DNA from: Chitinophagales bacterium
Lineage (GTDB): Bacteria > Bacteroidota > Bacteroidia > Chitinophagales > LD1
Length of the DNA: 64,000 nt
Direction: 5' to 3'
Assembly: GCA_016787045.1 (NCBI GenBank)
Contig: JAEUVA010000011.1
Span: 304,411 to 368,410 of the forward strand
The notes under the pieces were generated by a model. It searched no databases. It saw only the letters and a program-made list of their open reading frames with translations, and was not told the origin of the DNA. The first letter of the stretch is position 1, and the number at the start of each line of letters is the position of its first letter. Below are positions 9,414 through 17,767 of this stretch, piece after piece. Position numbers and translations under genes: made by a program.

Positions 9414-10183
9414 GGTTCAAAAAATACAATTTCATTTTCCCCTGATACGGCTCTTGTATGCTTGAACTTACTGATAGCAGCATTAAACCTTGCCTCGCAA
9501 CCCGGCTTGAATCGCTCGTGTAATTCAATAATCAATGTTTTTGTTTTGCTCATCCAGTTCTCATACCCGGCCTCCAGTAATTCGTACTCTGCTCCTTCTA
9601 TATCTATTTTCAGAATATCTATTTGAGGGATATCAAACTGTTCCATTAACTGTTTTATACCCACTGCTTTAAATGATTCCGGGTCGCTTTCTGTAGTTTC
9701 GGATACTGTAAAGGCCCATTTAGAAGCTGCCTTATTCGTTATCTTCAGATATGCATCATTTTTCCATATTGCTGAGTGCACTACCCTAACGTTTTTCAGC
9801 GCAGAAGTGTTTTTTAAAATCATTTCAACATTGGAGCTATCTGGCTCTATGGCAACCACTATTGCAGCCGGGTTTTGCGCTGCAAAGTACACCGCACTGT
9901 ACCCTACATTGGCGCCACAGTCTATGATATAATTTGTGGATTTGCTGTCAGTGTTGAGTTTGTAACATTCGTGCGCAAAAACGTGTTCAAAAGAAAAAAC
10001 ATCAGATGTATTTGGGCGTATAAAAACCTGCTGCGATGAATCAGGAAGTTGAACACGAATTAGCGGATCCGTATTTTTTCTTACCAACAAGTAAGTTTTC
10101 GGTCCACCTATCAAGCCCCACCTTTTTATATAGGCCATTATGGTAAGTAGGCGATAATAAATCAAACGTATGTTGTGCAGCAT
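9410..10183 (-). CDS. FkbM family methyltransferase
   Basis: This second FkbM protein (257 residues) shows YIIDCGANVGYSAVYFA as SAM site, VVAIEPDSSNVEMI as the acidic loop, and IDILKIDIEGAEYELLE as the family-defining motif. It is only distantly similar to the FkbM protein at 864-1625, so the two probably modify different positions. It overlaps the downstream GT2 gene by four bases and sits two bases from the sulfotransferase gene upstream, which ties methylation and sulfation to the same transcript. The acceptor is unknown. Confidence 0.87.
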   Translation of the reverse strand: MLHNIRLIYYRLLTIMAYIKRWGLIGGPKTYLLVRKNTDPLIRVQLPDSSQQVFIRPNTSDVFSFEHVFAHECYKLNTDSKSTNYIIDCGANVGYSAVYFAAQNPAAIVVAIEPDSSNVEMILKNTSALKNVRVVHSAIWKNDAYLKITNKAASKWAFTVSETTESDPESFKAVGIKQLMEQFDIPQIDILKIDIEGAEYELLEAGYENWMSKTKTLIIELHERFKPGCEARFNAAISKFKHTRAVSGENEIVFFEP

Positions 10184-10185
10184 TT

Positions 10186-10884
10186 TTAAAAGGTATATCC
10201 CATCAAATCAATCACATTTTTGCATTTATCTGCCACAATGTTTTTGAGTTCATCGGTATAATACTCGCGGTAGTGTTTTTTTTCTTTGCGCAGGTTGCCC
10301 TTGGCCGAAGGTAAAAGTCCATCGTACGGAATATGAAGTTGGCGGCATACTTCGCTCAGTTCATCTGCCAGGTGCTCAAACCGAATCACTTTATCTACCA
10401 GTAACTGACCATTTACATCGGTGTAAATAGACGAGGAGTTGTAGAAAGATTTTTCGCGGATAAACTGCTCAAAATCCAAGTCCGGATTTTTAAGGTGGCG
10501 ATGAAAAAAATAAGCAGACACCGCTTTGTCCCACGGGTTGCGCTCTACCGTAAACTTGAAGAGCGAGTTCCAAACGGCAGCGCCCAAATGGTTCTTTACA
10601 TCTGCGGCATGTGAGTGTGGGCCATATAAGTTGATGCCCTGCTTTCGTACTGTTTCATCGGTGGCATATCGGTAAAAATCTTGTAGCGAATACTTCCACG
10701 GAAACGGTTTTTGATAGCGTTGTGGCTTTATTGCACCGGCAGGTCTCAACAATTCGTCATTGGCAGCTACCGGAGTCACAATATCTTCTGCTCCGCAAAA
10801 CCGGCTTAGCGACAGCTCTATAGAAGTGCCGCCAGTTTTGGTGTTTTTTATGAATACAAATTGGTGCTTAAAAGAAACAATCAT
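10186..10884 (-). CDS. Sulfotransferase family 2-like protein
   Basis: The N-terminus FVFIKNTKTGGTSIELSL (residues 10-27) matches the 5'-phosphosulfate-binding loop of carbohydrate sulfotransferases (KxxKxGxTS type). VERNPWDKAVSAYFF (about 113-127) is the 3'-phosphate-binding segment with R115 and S123. Such enzymes move sulfate from PAPS to a sugar hydroxyl. At 232 residues it is short but complete, with no membrane anchor, so it should act in the cytoplasm on precursors. It lies within the glycan operon, directly before a second, unrelated-looking sulfotransferase gene on the transcript. Loss of activity cannot be excluded. Confidence 0.8.
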   Translation of the reverse strand: MIVSFKHQFVFIKNTKTGGTSIELSLSRFCGAEDIVTPVAANDELLRPAGAIKPQRYQKPFPWKYSLQDFYRYATDETVRKQGINLYGPHSHAADVKNHLGAAVWNSLFKFTVERNPWDKAVSAYFFHRHLKNPDLDFEQFIREKSFYNSSSIYTDVNGQLLVDKVIRFEHLADELSEVCRQLHIPYDGLLPSAKGNLRKEKKHYREYYTDELKNIVADKCKNVIDLMGYTF

Positions 10885-10920
10885 TAGGAAATGTTAAGAT
10901 GGGCAAACAGGTGCAAAAAA

Positions 10921-11931
10921 TTATTCATATCCCAATTTAGCATAGTCGGGTTCCGGGTTCAAAGAGTAGGCATCTATGCCATAGCTGTTTACAATCTGCA
11001 TAATGTTTTCGGCTTGCTCGTTGGTTAAGTATTTTTTCCAGTTTAGTAATTGGTTGCCGCCTGTAAGTATGCCGGAGCCGGACTTGGTGGTGGCGCTGGG
11101 TTTTTTCATGCGCTCAAGTATTTGCGGGTCAAAAGATTGGTTCAACCTCTTGGACAAACGCGCCAACTCATATTCCGGCCGCAGCAGCAAACTTTCGTAC
11201 GATACGGTTATCCATTTTTTATTGTTGTAAGCGTGGTTAAGTGGTATGGTGTTGCTGATGGCCCACCAGTTGGCAAACATTTCTTCGCGGGTCTTAATGG
11301 CTGAAATTTGAGTGCTAAATTTTTGATATATATCAGCATACTTTGCCGGGGTGTGTCTAAAAATATTGCTGTTTTCGCCCATGGTACCAAAGGCCTCGTG
11401 CCTAAACTGTGAGGAGATAACGGCCAACGGATGGCGCACTAAGTAGATAGGGGTAACAGCAAACCGATCGACCAACCACGGAAGCAGCATGTTGGCCCGG
11501 CAAAACTTGATAAGCAGTTGCGGTGCACTAAAATTGCCATGTACATTGGCATAGCCATATACCGTGTTGTAACACAACGCTTGCCCCGTTAGCAGTTTTT
11601 TAAAAAACTGTTCGGCTTCGGGCCAGTTTTCGTGCTGCGGTATGTAAGGAATCCACCCGAGTTGTTTTCCAAACTTGGTATATCCGCACTGTTGTAAAGA
11701 GGGTTGAAAGAGCGGCTCCCAAAGCATTAATGTGTTTTGGCCATAAAAGCACTCGGCCACCCACGTAGTACCACCACGCGGCTCACCACAAATTAAAATG
11801 TGCTTTGATGTGTCTGCATAGCGGTTGTCTTTTTCAATTTGCTTTTGCAGGCGTGCAGCATGTTGTTCTTTTTGCCATTGTTTAATGCCACTGGCGTAAT
11901 TTCGTAATCGTTCGGTAATGGTTACAGACAT
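10921..11931 (-). CDS. Sulfotransferase domain protein
   Basis: The ILICGEPRGGTTWVAECF stretch (about 45-62) is a P-loop-like PAPS 5'-phosphosulfate site, and LVRHPLAVISSQF (around 165) is the 3'-phosphate site. Together they define the broad sulfotransferase fold. The start ATG at 11931 lies 4 bp after the stop of the GT2 gene transcribed before it, and the downstream sulfotransferase follows after 36 bp, the widest gap in this operon. The protein is soluble (336 residues). A pair of sulfotransferases in one glycan operon predicts sulfation at two positions or on two residues; that is an inference. Confidence 0.82.
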   Translation of the reverse strand: MSVTITERLRNYASGIKQWQKEQHAARLQKQIEKDNRYADTSKHILICGEPRGGTTWVAECFYGQNTLMLWEPLFQPSLQQCGYTKFGKQLGWIPYIPQHENWPEAEQFFKKLLTGQALCYNTVYGYANVHGNFSAPQLLIKFCRANMLLPWLVDRFAVTPIYLVRHPLAVISSQFRHEAFGTMGENSNIFRHTPAKYADIYQKFSTQISAIKTREEMFANWWAISNTIPLNHAYNNKKWITVSYESLLLRPEYELARLSKRLNQSFDPQILERMKKPSATTKSGSGILTGGNQLLNWKKYLTNEQAENIMQIVNSYGIDAYSLNPEPDYAKLGYE

Positions 11932-11935
11932 GGGC

Positions 11936-12799
11936 TTAGCTATTTGACCACCACTTACCTAATATCTGATACCTCAAAAACCGATAAGGCGCCAAGAGCG
12001 CTTTGCCCAGGCGGTAGTCGGTAGAAGACTCATAAAACTCGGTGGTGGTTTTTACGCTTTTGATAAAAAGAGGTAATACTTGTTCAACACTTATTTTTCT
12101 GCGCCTGCAAGCATCTACTTTGGCCAATATGCCCCAGGCAAAGGCCTTGTCGGTATTATGAAAGTTAGAAATACCATTCAGGTGTTCACGGTAGTAATAC
12201 AGCGCATGGTTGATAAAAAGAATTTTCCCCGCTTCTTCTAACTTTAAATAAAGATCCTGATCTACTGCGCGGGTGTATTCGGCACTTATGCCTTCTGTTT
12301 TATTATAGGCCGCCCGCTTAAAACTTACAAAGTGGCTCACTTTTCCGGTTTGCACGGTAAGGTAGGTGTCGGGCGCAGTTATTTGTGTTTGATAAAATGA
12401 TTCACTAATCTTTTCTAACTTTTCGTTACAGTGCCAAAATCGGGAATACACCATGCTTACTTCCGAGTTAGCCAAATGTGCTTGTATCATTAACTCCACT
12501 GCATTTTCTGTAATGGCATCATCCGGGTCCACAAAGCCACACACTTCTCCGGAGGCCAATTCGGCACAGCGCCTTTTGGTGTAGCCGCAACCCCTGTTCT
12601 GTTCGTTTACAAAAAATTTAATGCGGCTATCTGAAGTGTATTTTTCTAAAATCTGTAGGGAATTATCTGTAGAGGCATCGTCCACAATTACAATCTCCCA
12701 GTTGGTGTAAGTTTGTTGCAACACGCTATTAATGGCATCCTCAATGTATCGGCCATTATTGTAGTTAGCTATTAAAACAGAAAAAAGAGGGTTCGGCAT
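11936..12799 (-). CDS. GT2-family glycosyltransferase
   Basis: A GT-A domain is present: FSVLIANYNNGRYIEDAI, NWEIVIVDDASTDNSL, and a metal-binding DPDD in CGFVDPDDAITEN. A GTG at 12805 would add two residues, but the ATG at 12799 fits the family start (MPNPLFSV). It appears to be the first gene of the minus-strand operon 12799-6175. The 182-bp gap to the divergent MBOAT gene (12800-12981) should hold both promoters, although I could not pick a convincing one. Specificity unknown. Confidence 0.87.
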   Translation of the reverse strand: MPNPLFSVLIANYNNGRYIEDAINSVLQQTYTNWEIVIVDDASTDNSLQILEKYTSDSRIKFFVNEQNRGCGYTKRRCAELASGEVCGFVDPDDAITENAVELMIQAHLANSEVSMVYSRFWHCNEKLEKISESFYQTQITAPDTYLTVQTGKVSHFVSFKRAAYNKTEGISAEYTRAVDQDLYLKLEEAGKILFINHALYYYREHLNGISNFHNTDKAFAWGILAKVDACRRRKISVEQVLPLFIKSVKTTTEFYESSTDYRLGKALLAPYRFLRYQILGKWWSNS

Positions 12800-12981
12800 G
12801 AACACTTATAGGTTGGATAATAATGTTGTGCGCAAATGTATCAGCCCCAATCGGTTTACAAAAGTGGTTGTTTGAAGTAATATGCCACCTTATCAAAGTT
12901 CTTATATTGCGCCAATTGATTTTTGCCCAACAGTAATCTAAACAACTATTATTTCAAACCAGAGTAGCATTTATGTAAGTT

Positions 12982-14445
12982 ATGTTGTTTAACTCTCCTG
13001 AATACGCTGTTTTTTTTCTTGTTGTTTTTATACTCTACTGGTTTGTATTCAGTAAGAAGCTGTTATTTCAAAATGCCCTGCTATTGGGAGTAAGCTATTA
13101 TTTCTACGCTTGTTGGGACTGGCGGTTTTTGTTTCTTCTCATGTTTTCTACAATACTGGATTACATGACCGGAATAAAAATGGAGCAGTCAAGCTCTGTG
13201 GCTACCAAGAGAATTTGGTTTTGGGTTAGTGTGTTCATTAACTTAGGGTTTTTAGGAGTGTTTAAGTACTACAATTTTTTTGTAGAGTCTTTTACGCAAT
13301 TGCTAGGCCAGCTGGGGTGGTCAATAAGTCCACTACTGATAAGTGTGGTTTTACCGGTAGGCATTTCATTTTACACCTTTCACGGATTATCATACGTTAT
13401 TGATATTTACAAAGGCCGTATACAAGCGGAACACAACTTCATTAGCTACGCGGTGTTTGTTAGTTTTTTTCCTCTTTTAGTAGCAGGGCCTATAGAGCGA
13501 GCCACCCACTTGTTGCCGCAAATAAAAAGACCACGGCAATTTGACTACGGAAAGTCAGTAGATGGTCTGCGACAAATACTTTGGGGGTTGTTTAAAAAAA
13601 TTGTGATTGCCGATAACAGCGCACGGCTGGCAGATATGGTGTTTAATAACTATGTAGAATATTCAGGTGCAGCACTATTGCTCGGAGCTGTTTTTTTTGC
13701 ATTTCAGATTTATGGTGATTTTTCCGGATACTCAGATATAGCACTTGGCTCTGCACGCTTACTGGGCATAGAACTTTTGCAGAACTTTTCTTACCCCTAT
13801 TTTTCAAGAGATATTGCAGAGTTTTGGAGACGATGGCACATTTCACTTTCATCATGGTTTAAAGATTATTTATATATACCATTGGGTGGAAGTGAAGGAG
13901 GTAAATGGATGCGAATCCGCAATACGGTTATCATTTTTACTGTTAGTGGATTTTGGCATGGTGCTAACTGGACATTTATTTTTTGGGGGGTGTTAAATGC
14001 CCTTTTTATACTGCCCTCAATCATCTCAAAAACAAACCGCAGTAACCTTCAGATTGTGGCTGCGGGAAGAGTGTTTCCCACCTTACAGGAAGTATTTCAA
14101 ATGATGGCAACCTTCGGATTAGCTGTTTTTGCTTGGATTTTTTTCAGGTCTCAAACACTGATACAGAGCATTGGTTATGTTAAAAACTTGTTTGTAGGTT
14201 TGGTGAACGCCAAGGGCTATGCTCAAGTGGTAAACATTTTGTATTGGCGCTCGGGGTATGTAGTGGTATTGTTTATTGTGTTTATGATATGTGTAGAGTG
14301 GATTGGCCGAGAACAGAAGCACGGATTGGCAAAATTTGCATTTAATGTTCACAAGTCACTCCGCTGGTTGGTGTATGTGATAATTGCCGTTATGATTTTG
14401 CTCTATTCTGGTACCGATCAGCAGTTTATTTATTTTCAATTTTAG
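12982..14445 (+). CDS. MBOAT family O-acyltransferase (AlgI-like)
   Basis: This 487-residue membrane protein has about ten hydrophobic segments. It contains the MBOAT hallmarks: FAFQIYGDFSGYSDIA, NFSYPYFSRDIAEFWRRWH, and FWHGANWTFIFWG with the presumed catalytic His326. AlgI/DltB-type enzymes move acyl groups (usually acetyl) across the inner membrane for transfer onto a glycan. The next gene, 7 bp downstream, encodes an AlgJ/DltD-like partner, matching the usual two-component arrangement. It is divergent from the glycosyltransferase operon, so it probably acylates the same polysaccharide. Confidence 0.92.
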   Translation: MLFNSPEYAVFFLVVFILYWFVFSKKLLFQNALLLGVSYYFYACWDWRFLFLLMFSTILDYMTGIKMEQSSSVATKRIWFWVSVFINLGFLGVFKYYNFFVESFTQLLGQLGWSISPLLISVVLPVGISFYTFHGLSYVIDIYKGRIQAEHNFISYAVFVSFFPLLVAGPIERATHLLPQIKRPRQFDYGKSVDGLRQILWGLFKKIVIADNSARLADMVFNNYVEYSGAALLLGAVFFAFQIYGDFSGYSDIALGSARLLGIELLQNFSYPYFSRDIAEFWRRWHISLSSWFKDYLYIPLGGSEGGKWMRIRNTVIIFTVSGFWHGANWTFIFWGVLNALFILPSIISKTNRSNLQIVAAGRVFPTLQEVFQMMATFGLAVFAWIFFRSQTLIQSIGYVKNLFVGLVNAKGYAQVVNILYWRSGYVVVLFIVFMICVEWIGREQKHGLAKFAFNVHKSLRWLVYVIIAVMILLYSGTDQQFIYFQF

Positions 14446-14452
14446 ATTAAAA

Positions 14453-15370
14453 ATGGGACGTTTAGTATCTCAAACTGTACTTTATAGCGTTATTGTAGCC
14501 GTTGTGTTTTGCATTCTTGTGTCGGGTGCAAACGGGTATTCCGATGCGTTTTATCTGCGGTTTACAACGCCACCACAATCTTCAATGATATTAGGAACCT
14601 CCCGAGCGGCACAAGGGTTGTTGCCACAGGTGCTTGACCAATATGTGCCTACCAAGTTTTTCAATTATTCTTTTACGATTGCACATAGCCCTTATGGGGA
14701 GGTATACTACAACAGTATTTTGCATAAACTGGACTCCAGAAGTAAAAACGGTATTTTTATTGTAGCCGTTGACCCTTGGTCGTTGTCAGCTGTAGTCACG
14801 CGCGATTCTTTTGAAAGCGAGTTTCCTGAAGCGCATCTTCTTTTAGCCAATACAAAGTTTGTCAATTTGAACCCCAACATCCCATATATTATACAAAATT
14901 TTAAAGGAAAATACTATACGCTGATAGCACCTCAAAAACGGGAATTGCTGTTGCACGATAACGGGTGGTTGGAGGTTTCAGTGCCTATGGATAGTGAATC
15001 TGTTTTGCGGAGAACAACAGCAAAATTCAAAGAGTATAAAGAGGAGAACTTACCAAACCGAAAAATATCTGCAACGCGGTTAAAGTACTTTGCGAAAACA
15101 ATTGACACGCTCAAAAAACATGGTGAAGTATACATTGTAAGGTTACCGGCACATTCAAAAATAATTGAAATGGAACATCAACTTGCTCCAAATTTTGATT
15201 CGCTGATTCAACCGGTTGTTGCCAAGGTCAATGGTTATCTCGATTTAGCCAAACAATCAGAAAGCTACGTTTATACAGATGGCAATCATCTTTACAAAGA
15301 ATCTGGAGCAAAGTTATCTGAAAAAGTCGGACAGTGGATAGCTCAACAGCGTAGTGAAAACAAGGAATAG
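14453..15370 (+). CDS. AlgJ/DltD-like SGNH-type acyltransferase partner
   Basis: The protein has one N-terminal membrane segment (about 7-24) and an exported domain. MILGTSRAAQG places a serine (Ser50) in an SGNH-hydrolase-like block I, and YTDGNHLYKESGA supplies Asp276 and His279 in the usual DxxH arrangement near the C-terminus. Proteins of this kind take the acyl group from an MBOAT partner and hand it to the polymer outside the membrane. The 7-bp gap to the MBOAT gene supports a pair. Overall similarity to a named family is weak by eye, so the role rests on motifs and context. Confidence 0.7.
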   Translation: MGRLVSQTVLYSVIVAVVFCILVSGANGYSDAFYLRFTTPPQSSMILGTSRAAQGLLPQVLDQYVPTKFFNYSFTIAHSPYGEVYYNSILHKLDSRSKNGIFIVAVDPWSLSAVVTRDSFESEFPEAHLLLANTKFVNLNPNIPYIIQNFKGKYYTLIAPQKRELLLHDNGWLEVSVPMDSESVLRRTTAKFKEYKEENLPNRKISATRLKYFAKTIDTLKKHGEVYIVRLPAHSKIIEMEHQLAPNFDSLIQPVVAKVNGYLDLAKQSESYVYTDGNHLYKESGAKLSEKVGQWIAQQRSENKE

Positions 15371-15485
15371 CTATGCAGTGAACCTGTTTATCAAAGAAAT
15401 GGGCACCATTTTTTAATTAGATCGTGTATCAGAAAAGGACCGGATACTTTTACATATCGTTTGAAGTTCTAATATGATTGGGTAG

Positions 15486-16937
15486 TTATCGATACTCCAA
15501 AAATTCATCCTGCACACTGTTTTCCCACTCCAAACTCATTAAATCACGAAGGTAGTTTTGATAAACCTTCCACGGGTGAGCGCTGCCTTGCTTGGGTACT
15601 TTATCTAAGGCGCGCAGCACATAACCGGCATTAAAGTCAAGCAGTGGTTCAGACTTAAACCGTGTGCTGTCAAACCGGGGAACGCATACCGATTTTTGCT
15701 CAGTATCCATATAGTTCAGCACCTTGGTCACAAAGCGCGCGCTAAGGTCGCACTTTAGCGTCCAAGAGGCATTGGTGTAGCCCACCATAAAGGCAAAGTT
15801 GGGCACATCGCTGAGCATCACACCTCTGTAGGCGTGTGTGCTGCCCGAATCGCCTTCTATTCCGTTAATGCGCACTTTCATACCGCCCAATAACTTTACT
15901 TGCAGCCCGGTGGCAGTTACTATCAGGTCGGCTTCTAATTCTTTTCCGCTTTTCAGCAAAATTCCTTTTTCGGTAAAGCGCTCAATGTGGTCGGTAACTA
16001 TTTCGGCCTTACCCGCTTTGATGCTTTTAAATAAATCAGAGTCTGGAATCAAGCAAAGCCGTTGATCCCACGGGTTGTATGGAGGCGAAAAATCTTTTGC
16101 ATTATATTTTTCTCCAATCTCTTTTTTGGCATTTTTTTGAATAAACCGCCCTATCGCCTTGGGCCATTTGCGCGAGGCATTGAAAAAAAATATTCCCAAT
16201 AGGATGTTTTTCCATCGCACTACACTGTAAGCCATTTTTTGAGGTAGAAAGCGTTGAAAAAAACCGGCCACTTTATCTACACTCGGCAAGGTCATAATGT
16301 AGGTGGGCGTGCGCTGCAGCATAGTTACCTTGCTTGCCAGCTTGCTCATTTCGGGTACCAGTGTAACAGCCGTAGCACCGCTGCCTATCACAATTACTTT
16401 CTTGTTGGTGTAGTCAATATCCGGAGTCCATTTTTGCGGATGCACAATGCGTCCCTTAAAATCATTGTAACCGGCAAACTCGGGCAGATAGCCCTGTTCG
16501 TAGTTGTAATAGCCGCTGCACATCATTAAAAATCGGCACTTTATCTGTGCATGTTTTACCTGTTCATGCGGAGCAATAGTTAGTGTCCACATTTTTTCAT
16601 CATCACTCCAGTTAGCATCAACAGCCCTATGGTTATATTGTGTTTTTTTATCAATGCCAAATTTGGCCGCAGTGTCTTTAATGTACTTCAATATTGCCGG
16701 GCCATCGGCAATCGCTTTGGGGTTTTCCCATGGGCTAAACGGAAAACCCAGCGTAAACATATCACTATCGCTACGTATGCCCGGATAGCGAAATAAATCC
16801 CAGGTACCGCCTATGGCATTACGCCCTTCTAACACCGTAAAGGTTTTGCCGGGGCACTTTGTTTGTAAATGATAGGCCGCATCAATGCCAGACAAACCGG
16901 CACCAACTACTATTACATCATATGTCGGAATAGACAT
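15486..16937 (-). CDS. EthA-like flavin-containing Baeyer-Villiger monooxygenase
   Basis: The protein has an FAD Rossmann motif VVGAGLSGIDAA (from residue 10), the stretch GGTWDLFRYPGIRSDSDM, which is nearly diagnostic of EthA-type enzymes, the fingerprint FKGRIVHPQKW (160-170), and an NADPH-binding VIGSGATAVTLVPEM at about 183. The fingerprint is followed by Thr rather than the usual Pro or Asp. These enzymes insert oxygen next to ketones or oxidise sulfur using NADPH and O2. At 483 residues it is full length. It stands alone, divergent from phnA. The natural substrate is unknown. Confidence 0.92.
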   Translation of the reverse strand: MSIPTYDVIVVGAGLSGIDAAYHLQTKCPGKTFTVLEGRNAIGGTWDLFRYPGIRSDSDMFTLGFPFSPWENPKAIADGPAILKYIKDTAAKFGIDKKTQYNHRAVDANWSDDEKMWTLTIAPHEQVKHAQIKCRFLMMCSGYYNYEQGYLPEFAGYNDFKGRIVHPQKWTPDIDYTNKKVIVIGSGATAVTLVPEMSKLASKVTMLQRTPTYIMTLPSVDKVAGFFQRFLPQKMAYSVVRWKNILLGIFFFNASRKWPKAIGRFIQKNAKKEIGEKYNAKDFSPPYNPWDQRLCLIPDSDLFKSIKAGKAEIVTDHIERFTEKGILLKSGKELEADLIVTATGLQVKLLGGMKVRINGIEGDSGSTHAYRGVMLSDVPNFAFMVGYTNASWTLKCDLSARFVTKVLNYMDTEQKSVCVPRFDSTRFKSEPLLDFNAGYVLRALDKVPKQGSAHPWKVYQNYLRDLMSLEWENSVQDEFLEYR

Positions 16938-17132
16938 GGCTTTTTTATTTTAACAAGGTTAATGATGAAAACAGATACAGACATTAACTTAAGGCAACTT
17001 TAGAACTACAGATGCCGAAAGTAGTTTATTAGTTGGGGGAAATATGCAACCGATACCGAACAAATCAGTTTATTGTTTTAATACACTTCATGTGTAGCTC
17101 CATTTTTCGTTTAGGTTTGCGCAAAACTATTG

Positions 17133-17693
17133 ATGTCACCAGTTACTCCTTTACTGTCTCATCGGTGCGCAAACACCTGCGAACTCTGCTCTGCCGAAAA
17201 CGCTTCAGCGGCTTTTGCGGTAAGTCCTAAAAACAACGATCAGATTGAAAACGAAGTTGCATTGTGTGATACGTGTTTTCGGGCGCTAAATGAAACAGAA
17301 AAAGGCGACCATTGGCAATGTCTTGCAGGGAGTGTTTACAACGAAAACCCGAGCGTGCAAGCGCTTAGCTACCGCATTTTACACCAATACAAAAACGAAG
17401 AATGGGCAGCAGAGCTACTACAAAGTATTGAATTAGACGAAGCAGTAGTAAACTGGGCCATGAGTGCTTTTGAGCAGCAAGAGGTACACCGCGATGCCAA
17501 CGGAAACGAACTGCAAAACGGAGACAACGTGGTGCTTACACAGGTGCTGAATGTGAAGGGCGCAAATTTTATGGCTCCCAAAGGCACCATAGTTAAACGG
17601 ATAAAGCTAGTACCCGATAACCCTGAGCAAATTGAGGGAAAAGTGAACGAGCAAACCATTGTGATATTGACAAAATATGTTCGGAAAGGTTAG
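17133..17693 (+). CDS. phnA: PhnA domain protein with zinc ribbon
   Basis: Four cysteines in two CxxC pairs (16/19 and 45/48) form an N-terminal zinc ribbon, and the C-terminal part (DANGNELQNGDNVVLTQVL, then KGTIVKRIKLV and GKVNEQTIVILTKYVRK) is the PhnA domain. Despite the name, most family members have no proven role in phosphonate breakdown. I place the start at the ATG at 17133 rather than the TTG three bases earlier. The 195-bp divergent gap to the monooxygenase gene (16938-17132) should hold both promoters; no clear motif was recognised there. Confidence 0.88.
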   Translation: MSPVTPLLSHRCANTCELCSAENASAAFAVSPKNNDQIENEVALCDTCFRALNETEKGDHWQCLAGSVYNENPSVQALSYRILHQYKNEEWAAELLQSIELDEAVVNWAMSAFEQQEVHRDANGNELQNGDNVVLTQVLNVKGANFMAPKGTIVKRIKLVPDNPEQIEGKVNEQTIVILTKYVRKG

Positions 17694-17767
17694 TGCTTAG
17701 ATTCGCTAACAAAACTCAGCGATAACTGTTTTTAAACTATTACCGGCATCTCCATAACACTTCAACT

